A stretch of DNA of 60,000 nucleotides from Adiantum capillus-veneris (GCA_014529385.2 CM043948.1:26727768-26787767); one strand, 5' to 3'; shown: positions 34,362 to 46,303, numbered from the stretch's first letter. Notes: generated by a model not told the origin, from the sequence alone. Made by a program: numbers and translations.

Positions 34362-34469
34362 TGCCTGCCAAGGGCGAGGGCCCTGAGCTCTGAAGGGCGA
34401 GGGCGAGCATCCTGCCAAGGGCGAGGGCGAGGGCGAGCTGCCTGCTGCCTGCCAAGGGCGAGGACGAGC
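34359..34469 (+). repeat. GGGCGAG-rich leader of LINE G, left part
   Basis: Repeats of GCCAAGGGCGAGGGCGAG type. The same composition resumes at 40315 after element H, and 40534 starts the LINE ORF1. Together they read as one GC-rich 5' leader split by element H. The last five bases (CGAGC) are the target duplication. Confidence 0.65.
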
Positions 34470-34948
34470 TGCTACAGCCGGAAGCTTGGCTGCCCTGCAA
34501 AATACACATAGCAAGACTTAAACGACTAAATCTGCGTACCTGCTGACTCGCACAAATCCATAATCGAGCACAACACAAATAGAGAGAGAGAGAGAGAACG
34601 GGAGAGAGCAACAGAGCGTGTGCAGGAGCACCTCCTAGAGCGGAGTGCTATGCCGGCACGGCGAGAGAGAAGAGGGAAGAGGAGAGAAGAACAACGCAAA
34701 CACTGGGTGCAATCTCCCCCCGTGCAAGAGTGACCATTTCCCTCTTGCACGTATTTCATTTATAGATTTCCTGAATGGGCAAAGTGAGTACAAATTGGTC
34801 GGCCGGTCATAAATGGCCAAAGCTCATAAAGAGCACTTGAATAATCAAATATACATAAAATATAATATCCTTCTGCATAATCTATTATCTGCTAATGCTT
34901 TTGCCACCTGTTAGCCCCAAAAAGTGGATAAATATCAATTTCATAACA
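34470..34948 (-). repeat. 3' LTR of element H
   Basis: It matches the right LTR along its length (TGCTACAGCCGGAAGC to TTTCATAACA). The minus strand next to it reads CAACGGAGAGGTA, a short purine tract. Confidence 0.9.
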
Positions 34949-35411
34949 TACCTCTCCGTTGGAAAGCAACTGTCCTCAGTTGCGAAGATAAAAATCTGCA
35001 AACAATACTTGGCAAAAACAATGATTAGAAATCTGCTATATCAAATAGTAAAAAATTAATAAAACTAGACAACATTGCTTATGCCTGTCGTCATCCACAT
35101 ACTACCTATTCTAGTGTCCCATACCACTAGAATAAGCAGTATATGCCATACGCTAATGAATCAGGATATCATTGGTCACGCTCGTCATCAATCTCATAAT
35201 GTCAAGTCCCATCACATAAACACTGTCGTAATAATCACTAGATACCAAATCCCAATCCAATTCTAATTCCACAATATAAGTCCAAATCCAAATTACTTTC
35301 ATTATGTACTCGGGTAACAAAATCATACCAGTTACAGTGGTGGCCAGTCACTACAGCATGATTTTGTGATTGGTGTTGCCTCAACTGGCAAGTCTAAACC
35401 AAGAAGTCGTG

Positions 35412-35545
35412 CTGCCTAAATCGGCGAATCTGCATTTAGTATTGTTAAAAATTGTGAATCTACAGTTTGTTGGTTGTGCTGCCTAAATCGACAAATTTGC
35501 ACTAGATGAACATTGACACACTGCCTAAATCGGCGAATCTGTGTG
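35412..35545. repeat. Short tandem-like units (CCTAAATCGGCGAATCTG) in element H
   Basis: Three copies of TGCCTAAATCGGCGAATC or a variant with CGACAAATTTGC, separated by about 60 bases. Confidence 0.6.
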
Positions 35546-37060
35546 CAGTGACCAATGGACGAGACAAGACAAAGAAAAAAAAACAAAACATTTACTAGCT
35601 GGTGGTGCCAAATTGGAGTATGATGCAGTCCCATAGTGCTGCACAAAACTGTTTCTCAATATCCATATCAAATCTTGTGTATAGTTGTATATCAGCTTGA
35701 TGATAAAGTTGCTCATGAATTTAAATTTACATTCAGGGGAAGCAGCAAGCGACAATGTGAGGATGGGTAATTTCACATACTATAATAAAGAGCAAAAGAT
35801 CTCGTTCCTTTGAAATTATCCATTTGGATTATGCTGGTTGCAAACTACTAACTGTGTCATGTACGAAGTAAGAACAACTTAGAAGGAAGTAGAGAGGGTG
35901 AGTTGTATCATAGGAGTATGTGAATCCAATGTATGACAATGTAATCATATGTGAGAGAGGAGTCATAATGACGAGAGGTTAAGGCAAATTATAGCAATAG
36001 ATACATTGAAGAACTTACTCATTAAAGAGGATTAAAATGTTTTAGCGAAACATTGCAAAATTACGTACCTGGGGGTGGTTGGAAGGAAGAACTTGGAGTT
36101 AAATTGTCAAATGTGAAACAAGTAGTTAAAAACGAAGGTCAATAGCAGAATATTAGTTGGTTAATGTTACTGAAGATAGACAATTGGATTATCTAATAAA
36201 AAGTATAGACTAAAGCAAAGTACAATGTTAGACCACTGGTAATGCAAGTGTCAACAAGAGAAATTTAACAACTTTGTAGTATGCAGAAAGGTTAGATCCT
36301 ACAATATTTTATAGCATCACTAGTGGAGGAATTATGCAAAACTTATGTAATGAAGATCACTATCAATTTGACAAGGTTTACAAAAATAACTAAAAGATGC
36401 TTCAAGAGCGCGTTATATACTTGTTGAAAACAATCACAGTTATTTGCCAGTCTCAATATACATTAACATTGTGTAATCAAGAAGACTTGTGGAAGACTTC
36501 TATGACACTAATGAAAACATACAAGTGAGATATTGATATGGCCATATCTAGGTGTTAGTCATGCTTAGTAAGTGGAGGAACTGTGTTTGTCAAGGAGAAA
36601 AGATAAAGAGAGTAGTGGGACTGTGAATATTGCCTTGTGAGAGTCAAGAATGTGAAGTGACTTGTTGGTGGATCCCAGTAGGATAGAAGAAGAGACTCGA
36701 CATTGGGAGTAGAAAGTTGTACAACAGACGTCAGAATCCTCCTATACGAGAGGGATATGGATCAATAGAGTCATGATGCTTGGGAGCAATAAGATGCCTA
36801 TGTCTATGAGGGCCATCCCATCAGTGATGGAGGCTCGAACAGAGGATCTGGACTATTTTAGCAAGGCATAGGAGACATCCAATATGACTATATTATTGTG
36901 GAGTCGATGGTCTTCAGTGACCGATGCAATACGTCCCGAGACAATGCCCGATGCAAGCCAGTCGCATAAGACAGTGATGTTCAGTGTAGCCGTTATGTTA
37001 CTGCCTTTTATTTCGTACCCAGACATGGTAGAAGATGCAACAAGATTGTAGCACATTGAT

Positions 37061-37100
37061 CTCATAGGTCATTTGGGCCTTTGGAAGAGGATCAATATAA
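37061..37100 (+). repeat. LINE-type 3' tail motif inside element H
   Basis: CTCATAGGTCATTTGGGCCT followed by TTGGAAGAGGATCAATATAA parallels the LINE F tail (32101-32135). A short, 5'-truncated LINE or a SINE probably inserted here. Confidence 0.5.
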
Positions 37101-39825
37101 CCAACATACCATATGTGGTTAATTTAGCAGCATTGGAACAATCTTAGGAGACCTTAAGAAATCACCGAATGAGTGGAGAATCATGTGCGATAACTTCAAA
37201 GGTGAAGGATGGTCTGCAAATATATATCTATATGTATTATCAAAATAAATTCACAGTGATGCAACAATCGAGAACGCTATCTCAGCTCAGCACAGGAACT
37301 GCCGAGATGGACCAAGATCGATGATGGTGACTGGGATTGTACATGATGGCGTGATAATAATAATAAATAATAAAAAAACAATCGACAATGGAAAATTTGA
37401 ACCGCCCCACAAATTTAGTGTGTATGCTTTGTGTTTTGCGGTTCTTAGAGCTGAACTTCCCATATGTCCCTTCTGTCAAGCTTCCAAGCTGTGGCCCGTC
37501 GACGACACGCCCACTAAAAACTCCCTGAGTCTCGTTCATCGTGCATGCAAGCTGGGCAGATTTTAATATTGGAGTGCATTGTGCAAGCATTACTGTGATG
37601 CCAGCTCTTGAACATTGAGAAATACTAAACACTTGAGAAAGGAGCTCAACCTGCAATTGGCAACAAACTAGGTCCGTGGCAACGTGTTGCAAGCTTTTCC
37701 CATGCTTCTTCTATGGCAGCCCCGTAGTGGGAGATGCGGAGGGAGAGAGAGAGAGACTGGGCGGAACTCACAACTCACAAGGTCGTCAAAGGTAGCACAA
37801 ATATGCCGCTTTGGATTCCTATTCTTCCTGAGTTAACCCTGTTTTCCTGTTGTCGCTTTCAGGTCTACTGTGACCTCAGATGCCAAAGGGTTCTGCACGC
37901 GCACTTTTCTTCGGTGTCTGTGTTGACAGTTTCTCTGCATGTACTCCAAATGCAAGGCTGCAGTAAAGTTGAAGGTATTTCTCCGTGCAGGTTACCTCGA
38001 AAAGTGTGTCGCCGGCTGATGGTCTCCATCTGTGCATGAGCTGCTGTCTCTTACCCAGCATTTGCTACTCCAAATACTCTATGCAGTATAAAAAAGAAAA
38101 AAAAATGGGAGTCTGCATGGTTTGAGCGCGGACAACACTGCGTGGAACATAAGTATAACTAGAGTAGTGGGTGCTCGCTGCAGCTCCTAATACCAATCCT
38201 TGGTAGCAACGCGAGCATTGTAAACTGGGCTGAAGACGTGTGCTGCCATCAACTTCACTCTTGCATGGCCATCAAAAAGATGGTGGGTGCGACTGCGAGT
38301 GTGGGTGATTGCGACTTCGAGGGTTGGTGGGGTAGGCACGGCTGTAGAGAGCGGTTTGTGAACGTGACAGAGAGAGGGTTCGACTGCCTGTGTGGCCGCT
38401 CAGCATGGCAGTAAAGTTGTTTTGTTACACTAGATGTATCCTAGTGGTTGAGGGTCGAGTGGTTGTCAGGGTTGGCCTTTTCGGCGCCTGTCATGCGATG
38501 CGTCTGGCGGAGAGAACTCCAGTTGGTGTGTGTGCGAGAGATTGGCAAAGTCGGATGCGAGGAGAGTTGGCTGTGTGGCCAAGGTCGGCTGCAGGTTATG
38601 CATGGGTGTGAGCAACACCAGCTGCATGCGAAAGCAAAGGTGAGGATCTACGAAATGATAGATGTGCAGTTGAGGGCCGCACTTTTCATTGTGGCGGCTC
38701 TGGTGGTAGGCAAAAAACCAAGAGTCGGTTGCGGGCGTCAGTGATGGCCGCCAATGACGACGAGGGGGGGGGGTAGTTGATGACGAGAAAGAGGGGCAGG
38801 TGAACTGCAGTCAGCGGGAGAGAGAGCTGGACGGGGGGTTGATGAGAAGAAGAAGAAAAAACACTAATGGTAGCATGGGAGCTTGTGGCGATGTTGCATG
38901 GCGACGTGAACTGTGAGTTAACCCAAAAAATAGACGAAAAAAAGTGCAGTCCTCTTATTGCATGCAAGAACGAGAACTGTGAGAGGCAGTGGATGGTTGA
39001 GGAGAGTTTGTTGCCATGCCGAAGCGATGCTGAAATTGCTGCACGTTAATGCCGCTGTGAGTGGTGACGACAAGGTGCCGTATTTCCAGTGTCGGCCTTG
39101 CCGTAGCTGACATTGCCCATGCCCTTTGGCCCTGGTGTTGCACTCGCAAGGGTCTTGGCTCCGCGGGCCAGGGCGTCACTACCTGAAAATCCTAAAGCTG
39201 GACTACGTGGAAGGGCTCCTTGCAAATCCTTGCAGTACCCATCTCCGCCATCGGCTGAACTATTGCGAGCATACTAACATGTCGTGATGACGCTATTGGA
39301 TGACGCAATTTTCTCAGATCAACAGTGTAGTTGATCGTGTGTAGGGGTCAAAATGCATCGTTGATGTTGAAGGAATGGCAGCAATATGGGCATCAGGCAT
39401 AGCCACTCATTGATGGACTTAGATTTTTTTTAAATTTTTTTTTAAAAAAATCCATCTTGTACCAGTACTACCTGCATCTAATCATACCTGCATCTAATCA
39501 TAGTCATCCTACATGGATTTCCAATCTTTATTCCTTCTTTTCTATTATACATGTATTTCTTTCATATAACCATAAACGCAATAGAATGCTCATTGATGCT
39601 TCAACTCAAAGACAATTAATTGTCACCTATCATAAATGATGAATTTCTCTGCTATATAGTTAACTTAGCCATACTAGCTATGAATTTCTCAAGCATAAAC
39701 ACCTAGCCTCCATGTAAAGGCGGGAAATCAAAAGTAAAAGAAAAACAAAAGTTGCCAACATAATGATAAAACACACTTAGCTTTGGCAGGTTGATTCTGA
39801 GTTCTCGTATTTAGACAACATGTCC

Positions 39826-39841
39826 ATGGCTCTGATACCAC
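39826..39841 (-). other. Primer-binding site of element H
   Basis: The minus strand reads TGGTATCAGAGCCATGG, a full match to the common plant initiator-tRNA-Met complement, right after the LTR end TAGCA. Confidence 0.9.
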
Positions 39842-40314
39842 TGCTACCGGAAGCTTGGCTGCCCTGCAAAATGCACATAGCAAGACATAAACGACTAAAT
39901 CTACGTACATGCCGACTCGCACAAATCATAATTGAGCACAACACAAATAGAGAGAGACAGAGAGGGGGAGAGAGTAAGAGAGCGCGTATAGGCAGACCTC
40001 ATAGAGCGGAGTGCTACGTCGGCATGGAGAGAGAGAAGAGGGAAGAGGAGAGAGGAACAACGCAAACACTCGGTGCAATCTCCCCTCGTGCAAGAGTGAC
40101 CATTTCCCTCTTGCATGTATTTCATTTATAGATTTCTTGAATGCTCAAAGTGAGTAAAAATTGGCCGACCGGTCATAAATGGCCAAAGCTCATAAAGAGC
40201 ACTTGAATAATCAAATATACATAAAATATAATATCCTTCTTCATAATCTATTATCTGCTAATGCTTTTGCCACCTGTCAGCTGCAATAAATGGATAAATA
40301 TCAATTTCATAACA
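39842..40314 (-). repeat. 5' LTR of element H
   Basis: Begins TGCTACCGGAAGC and ends TTTCATAACA on the plus strand, followed by the target duplication CGAGC. Confidence 0.9.
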
Positions 40315-40533
40315 CGAGCCAGCCAGGAAGAGTCAGCCAAGGTGAGGGCGAGGGCGAAGGCAGCCAGCCAGGGCGAGGGCAAGACCAGCCTGCCAAGGCG
40401 AGGGCGAGGACGAGAGTAGTCAACTAGGGCGAGGGCAAGGGCTTAGTGACGAGGGCGAGGCCAACCAGGGTGAGGGCGAGACCTCTGCTGGTGAGCACCT
40501 TGACTCAGTGCTTGCTTTGTTCTCCTCTCTCGG
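40315..40533 (+). repeat. GGGCGAG-rich leader of LINE G, right part
   Basis: About a dozen GAGGGCGAGG-type repeats with spacers such as CAGCCAGC. They continue the repeats left of element H and end shortly before the ORF1 start. Confidence 0.65.
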
Positions 40534-41652
40534 ATGGACCAACGAGTCGAGGATGGTGATGCAAGTGGCTTCACCAGCCCACAAAAAGTGAAAGCGACAT
40601 TCAAGCGGAGGAACAGAGATAGTATACTCTCGCCAATCTCTCTGCGGGCAGGGAAAACCGTCAGAGTCCCAGATGATTTAATAATGGAGAGGGTTCAAGT
40701 GATGATTAAATCGGAGCTCAGCTTTATGAGAGATGACATCAGGAAAGAGATGTACGTAAACGTAGAGAGTTGTAAGAATTCTATGTATGCAGATATGAGG
40801 AAAGAATTGGATAAAGCGATGCTTGGTAAGCATGATGAGATGTTTCTATCTGTGAAAGGAGAGATGCAGGCTCTAATGCGGGCAGAAGTGAATGGAATGG
40901 AATGTATTATGCAGAAAAAGTTGAATGAGGAAATTGCAAGCTTTGAATCTTGGAAAACCAATGTGGAAAAGTGCGTAAAGGAAAAAGATACAGTGATTGA
41001 AGAGCTTAAAGGGGAACTTGCAACTTGCAAAATTATGCCCAAAATGGAAAAGGGAAATCAGCCCTTGATGCTAAAGGAGCTCGAAGAAATTAAGGAGCAG
41101 GTGAAAACTCTGCGCGAAGGGAAGAAACAAAACTCGAAAGAGGCTTCCTCATGGACGGAGCGCCTTTTTAAAACACAGGAGAAGGTTGACGAAGCAGAAA
41201 AATGGATTGAAGGTGCAAAGAAAGGGAAGGCCCGGATGCCAGAAGCCGCACAGACTTCTACCATCATCAATATGACCATTGAGGAGGAACAGAGGAGGCG
41301 GAATAGAGCCCTCCATGTGCGTATTACTGGTATCAAAGACACCAAAAATGTAGAAGAAGAAGCGAAGGAACTCTTGTAGCGAATGGGAATCCCAGAACCT
41401 ATGCACACAGGTGCTTGGAGAGTATGAAAGAAGGGAGTGGATGAGAAGGGAAACGTCAAAGAGCGAGCACTTATTTTGCATTTCCCAACTTTGGAAACAA
41501 GGAAAGAATTCCTGAAGAAGAGACCAGCACTTAAGAAAAGTGGGATATTTATGGGGGATAACCTTACTTTAGCACAAATAGCACATCCATATGCAAGAGT
41601 TGATGCCAAAGATCAAAGAAGCAAGGGAGAAGGGAAAAATTTCCTTTTATAG
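40534..41652 (+). pseudogene. LINE G ORF1 (coiled-coil RNA-binding protein)
   Basis: The frame starts MDQRVEDGDASGFTSPQK and is open for 281 codons to TAG 41377-41379. It then continues in the same frame through one more stop (about 41427) to 41652. It has a long charged coiled coil (residues about 50-240) and then an RNA-binding-like domain with RALHVRITGIKDTKNVEEEA and LILHFPTLETRKEFLKKR. This order matches LINE ORF1 proteins that coat the RNA. ORF2 follows 70 bp downstream. Two stops make it inactive. Confidence 0.75.
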
Positions 41653-41722
41653 AGGAGGGAAAGTAGTGGTTTTGGAAAGACGCACAACATGACGGTGTGA
41701 GACATATGGGACCACACTCCGG

Positions 41723-43110
41723 ATGGCGGCATGGAATTGTAATGGATAATATAGGGTGGATGTGGGTGCCTTTGAGGATAGCTTCAGAGATAGAGACATT
41801 GTCTTTTACTTAGAGACACATCAGAAATCTAGACAGTTGATGCCAAGTGTGACTAGTTATTCATGGGAGACAGCTTGTCAGCCAGACACTAGATCCCAGC
41901 ATGGGAGTCGAGGTTTAGGAGGGGTAGCAATCTTATTCAGGGAGGAGTTGCAGCCGCTATTATAGATTGTCCGGAGAGAGATGGCCAGGCGAGATACATG
42001 TGGGTGAGACTGAGATCAGCTGAGACAGGCAGATTCTTATACATTGATGTATGCTACTTTCCCCCTAGCAGATCAGTCTATACCTCACCTAGAGGGCAAT
42101 CCCCTTTCTCTATACTTGATTGTTGAGATGTCAAGCTCTACACCTTGAGCTGGCATCCACTACGGGTCTTGGCCGCTTACGGCATTTACTCACTGGCGCG
42201 TTAGGTGACCGACACGGAGGATCTCTGCCAGTGATTCTACAGCTGCACTACACATATTGTGCCAGCCTAGTACACTTCTAGCGAGTTCACACTTAGTGAC
42301 CGCATGTACATATGTGCTACTTTTCAGCTTTAGCACTTAGTCATTTTGTACTCTCTTTTCTATGAAGAAGAAGAAGAAGCTTTCCATCTCTGTGTGCTTT
42401 GTGCTTGTCTTCTGTAGCTCTCTTGCATCCTCATTCTTTACATTGATGATGACATATGGGAGTTTTCTAGAGATGGAGATATCATTCTCTTGGGAGACTT
42501 TAATGCCAGGACGGCCAACTCCCAAACGGTATTTTATGATACCTCGGAGGAGATGCTTAGAGAGATGGATATATTGGAGATGGGGCTTGACAGACATCTA
42601 CTCATAGGACAGAGAGCACACAAAGTATGGGAGATATCTCATGGAGATGACGACTACGCATGGTTTGGCCATACTTAATGGTCTAGAGATTTTTCCTTCG
42701 TCTGGGGGATTCACATGCTTTCCACACAGACATAAGGCCAGTACAGTGGACTATGTCATGAATTCACCGAGTTTCATCTCTACTATTCAGGATCTCAGTG
42801 TGGGACCTAGACCTATTGGAGTAGCAGTGGACCATGCTCTCCTGACTTTTTCAGTCTCTTTCCAGTATAACGCCTCTCAGACACCACGGAGGATTGCACA
42901 CACACGGTATACTTTTACACCAGAGACGGACTCAGTCTATGTGGAGGAGATTTACAGGCGGATATGGGCAGATGAGCCTATATACCGTGGAAGAGATCAC
43001 CACTCTATTGACAGAGATCTTGCATGGGGCAGCAGCAGAGGGATACCCACACACTCAACCAGATCAGAGAAGACGTTCTGGGAACATACCTCAAAATAGT
43101 TGGTATGATG
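41723..43110 (+). pseudogene. LINE G ORF2, APE-type endonuclease domain
   Basis: The domain opens MAAWNCNG and includes the catalytic Asn (WNCNG), Glu (ETHQ), Asp-Asn (ILLGDFNARTAN) and the His box (VDHALLTF). The sequence is interrupted by a solo LTR at 42121-42442, by stops (for example directly after WNCNG) and by frame changes near 42680 and 43090. The endonuclease would nick target DNA to prime reverse transcription. Confidence 0.85.
42121..42442. mobile_element. Solo LTR (322 bp) in the LINE G endonuclease
   Basis: It starts TGTTGAGATGTC and ends CATTCTTTACA, that is TG...CA with TGT/ACA termini. It is flanked by a 5-bp duplication TTGAT (42116-42120 and 42443-42447). The endonuclease frame matches on both sides when the insert and one copy of the duplication are ignored. 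This is what is left after recombination between the LTRs of a full element. Confidence 0.8.
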
Positions 43111-44580
43111 AGGAGTTCAGAGAGATGAGAGTTCAGATTCAAAGCGAGCTTATACTTGGAGTCATTACATATAGACAGTCTCGGATTGCCCTTCGGCGTT
43201 TAGTGCGATGGAAGAAGCGGGCCTTTTTAGCCCAGATGGAACGTGATTTGTATCAACTCTTTTTGAGTCAAGATTTTGGTGAGGCCTGGTATCTCTTCCA
43301 TGAGCACTGACCTCCTCCAGTGATTACTTCTCCCGAGATTTGGGGTCAATATGCAGCATCATTATATACAGTACCTGGGCAACCACCATTACCAGACCCT
43401 CTAGAGCCATGTCCAGCCACTAGCACCTTCTTTACAACTAAGATGGTGAAGAACGCCATTGAAAAGATGAGGACTAGGAGAGCATATGATCATGAAGGTT
43501 TGGTGGCAGAGCACTTGATACATGCTAGAGATTTACTGTCAAAGGTTATTGCACGATTGTTTAACCGTGTCATATGTGAGGGACTACCCGATTCTTGGAG
43601 ATTATCTACTATTGTACCTCTCTTCAAGACAGGGGACCCCACGGTGCGAGGGAACTACCGTACTATTATGATAGGGCACACATTGGCACGGTTGTATGCA
43701 TCCATTCTTGAACAACAACTGAGTAAATGGGCAGAAAATGAGGGCATACGAGCAGCAGGACAGGCTGGATTCAAGAGGGGTTTCTCCACTTTGGACCATA
43801 TTCTTACACTCAGAACCATTATTGAGGAGGGTCGGGCACATGGAAGACGAATGTATTTTTTCTTTGTGGACTTCTGCAAAGCATTTGACACAGTGCCGAG
43901 GGCCAGATTGATGCGTAGGCTACTGAAGTTGGGAGTACCGACAGAGATCATATGGGGGATCATGGCTTTATACGGCTTAGTGAGACTGGCCAGGTACACA
44001 CTCTTGAGGGGATTTCTGACATTTTTCATTCCACTATTGGAGTGAAACAGGGGTGTCCTTTGTCCCCTACACTTTTTGGTATGTATGTAGATGAAGTCTC
44101 TCACTACATTGACAGATAGGGTGACAGAGGCGCTCAAGTAGCAGGGACATGGATCCCTTTATTATTATATGCTGATGATATTGTGTTGATATCAAAGTCA
44201 CCAGAGGGCATGCAGAGACAATTGGATGCATTGCACAGCTTTGTAGAGGATAGTGGATTGCCTGTGAACCTTGGTAAAACCAAGGTTATGGTGTTTAACA
44301 CCACACCACAGTGGATCAAGAGATTGGCACGTGCACTCATATATGGTTGACCAGGATATTGTGGAGTACACATATTAATACATACCTAGGGGTGGTAATC
44401 ACAGGACCAAGGTTTACTGTGAGGAGAGCAGCAGAGACTAGACTGTCCAGAGCCTATGTGGCATTGGGAGGGCTAGAGAGGATGTGTTCGTAGTTCAATT
44501 TCAAGAACCACGAACAAAGCTATGGATCTTTGATACTTTGGTTGCTTCAGCTATGCTTTATGGGGTCCAGTTTGGGGACC
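43111..44580 (+). pseudogene. LINE G ORF2, reverse transcriptase domain
   Basis: It contains the linker NSWYDEEFREMRVQIQSEL, then RT motifs in order: PLFKTGDPTVRGNYRTI, AGQAGFKRGFSTLDHI, FFVDFCKAFDTVPRARLMRR (first catalytic Asp), VKQGCPLSPTLFGMYVDE and LLYADDIVLIS (intact YADD, about 44160-44195), then NLGKTKVMVF. Frame changes near 43310, 44040 and 44345 and a stop near 44118 inactivate it. All catalytic residues survive, unlike LINEs E and F. Confidence 0.9.
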
Positions 44581-45507
44581 ATCTATGAATCATGACAGTT
44601 GGAGGAGCATGGAGAGACCCTTGGTACTTATGATATCCCGGATGATTAGAGCAAAGGCCTCCGTACCACATGCAATTATTCGAGCGGAGATAGCCGCCCC
44701 TCCTATAGAGATTGAGGCTCTTACCAAATCAATGTCCTTTATGCACAATCTATGGGATACACATAGAGGCAGATATACTAGATTGGCTCTTGAGTCCTCT
44801 AGACAGTTAGCGATGTAGGGAGACGCATCATGTTGACTCATGGTTTCAACATGGATAGATTGCCTCCTTTTCAGTATTCCCTGGATGCACCCTCCATGCT
44901 AGTCACACGGACGGAGAATATCACTAGACTCATTCGTCAGGATCTTATACAGTTGGACACCAGGAGGACATGGGTAGAGCCGATGCAGAAGTTGGGCACG
45001 AAGATGGCTTTCTACAAAGAGCATCTTCTCCAACTTTTGGGAGATGGGTTTGTGATTCGTCCGAGCTACATGGACACTCACTTGTCTCATGGTCTGCGAT
45101 GTGCTATTGGTCAGATTCGCACATCTTCAGACCAGGTGGAGATTGAGATGGGTAGATTCAGAGGGATACCACCGGAGTCTAGGATATGCCAACTATGCGA
45201 TAGAGAGCCAGAGACAGAGCTACACTACATATGCCACTGCACTGTGTATTATGAAATACCAGGGCGCTTCCATTGCTTATTCAAGGAAGGTTTTGGACCC
45301 CTAGATAGAGTCATGAGGTATCAGGATCAGAGATGCCTTGGCTTATATCTACTTGAGCTACACCGACATAGAGATAGTCTGCTGAGGAGACATGGAGTAC
45401 GACAGCTCACAGAGACAGATCACACACTTCTTTGGATCGAGGGATCTAGGAGACCAACCACCAGCAAAGGGTTGTACCCACATTCATACCAGAGGCACCC
45501 TCATTGA
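44581..45507 (+). pseudogene. LINE G ORF2, C-terminal domain with CCHC-like motif
   Basis: Open segments include LIRQDLIQLDTRRTWVEPM and the zinc-type motif RICQLCDREPETELHYICHC, then FHCLFKEGFGPLDRVMRYQD. Such Cys/His motifs typically end LINE ORF2 proteins and bind RNA. The frame ends near 45507, followed by a GC-rich stretch to 45625 and the 3' UTR. Confidence 0.8.
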
Positions 45508-45625
45508 CAGGGCGGCTGAGCTCGGGAGATCGAGACGACCACGACCGAGACACAGGAGCACACTCCATCGACGGAGACTCCAGCAGAGGATCAGAGGCAT
45601 TCTAGCACGACACCCACAATGTCAT

Positions 45626-45787
45626 TGAGGACCTACTCTACATTTTCACATTTCACACTTCATTTTCAGTTTTCAGTTTCTACACTCAGTACTTTTTGTA
45701 CTTGTACTTCAGACATTGTATTAGATTCACCACTTTGTATCTGAAGGTCATTTTGGCCTTTTGAAGACGTTAATATATCATTTCATT
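45626..45787 (+). other. LINE G 3' untranslated region and tail
   Basis: It contains TTAGATTCACCACTTTG and GGTCATTTTGGCCTTTTG, shared with LINE F, and ends CATTTCATTTCATCT before a CT microsatellite in place of poly-A. Confidence 0.75.

Positions 45788-45856
<69 letters not shown>
45788..45856. repeat. (CT)n microsatellite at the LINE G 3' end
   Basis: About 68 bases of CT directly after the LINE tail. Confidence 0.95.
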
Positions 45857-45858
<2 letters not shown>

Positions 45859-46303
45859 AAAAAGTGTCTTTAACGTAGTCTTGATGTTTCCTAGATGTTG
45901 ACATGGCTTCTTTCATTCGCCAAGTGCTGTAAGTCTTCATTCCCCTTTGAGTACTAGGTCTTCAATTTCAATAGAACTTAGAGATCCCTTGTAATTATTT
46001 CTAGAATGATTCCTATAACACTAAAAATTATGTTCTCTCTTCTACTTTCTAAGTAGTGATCTAAGTGCCCTTCTATATATCTTCTACGCTCTATTTCCCC
46101 GCTCTCCCTCTTAGTTATCCATCTCTCAAGCCTCCAGGAAGCAGTAAGTTTACATGCTCCACTTAGCTGTCTTCATAGTCCATTTTCCAACAGTGTCTTT
46201 TCATTTTTCCATCCGTCACAGTCGAGGTCAGGGGGCACGGCATCTGAGCCGTACATTGACAGCAGCTTCCACAATGGAATTTATGGATGCAGCTGACTAA
46301 TTT
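45857..46303. other. No gene seen; contains a motif shared with the recombinase-element end
   Basis: Flank of the copia element. At 46211-46250 a stretch starting ATCCGTCACAGTCGAGG resembles the reverse complement of 59697-59735. Confidence 0.45.

Larger units (their letters stand above)
34949..39825. other. Internal region of element H without recognisable genes
   Basis: Only short frames without domains. It includes repeated CTGCCTAAATCGGCGAATCTG-type units at about 35410-35545 (split by spacers) and an apparent LINE tail ending at about 37100. GC content rises to the right of 38.2 kb. No Gag, protease or polymerase motif was found on either strand. Confidence 0.6.
34470..40314 (-). mobile_element. 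Element H: large coding-poor LTR retrotransposon (LARD type)
   Basis: A complete structure of 5845 bp: LTRs of 479 bp (34470-34948) and 473 bp (39842-40314) with TGTTA...TAGCA termini in minus orientation. A primer site at 39826-39841 matches initiator tRNA-Met, a purine tract lies next to the left LTR, and there is a perfect 5-bp target duplication CGAGC (34465-34469 and 40315-40319). The 4.9-kb interior has no retrotransposon protein. It must be mobilised by enzymes of another element. The intact signals and similar LTRs suggest a fairly recent insertion. Confidence 0.9.

Noticed and set aside
37282-37692. 136-residue minus-strand frame in element H
   Set aside because: No domain or compositional sign of coding; partly low-complexity; likely chance.
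38390-39179. Short overlapping frames in the GC-richer part of element H
   Set aside because: Competing frames on both strands with no conserved motif.
40534-41379. Host coiled-coil gene
   Set aside because: An RNA-binding ORF1 domain follows in the same frame and a LINE endonuclease/RT lies directly downstream, so it is LINE ORF1.
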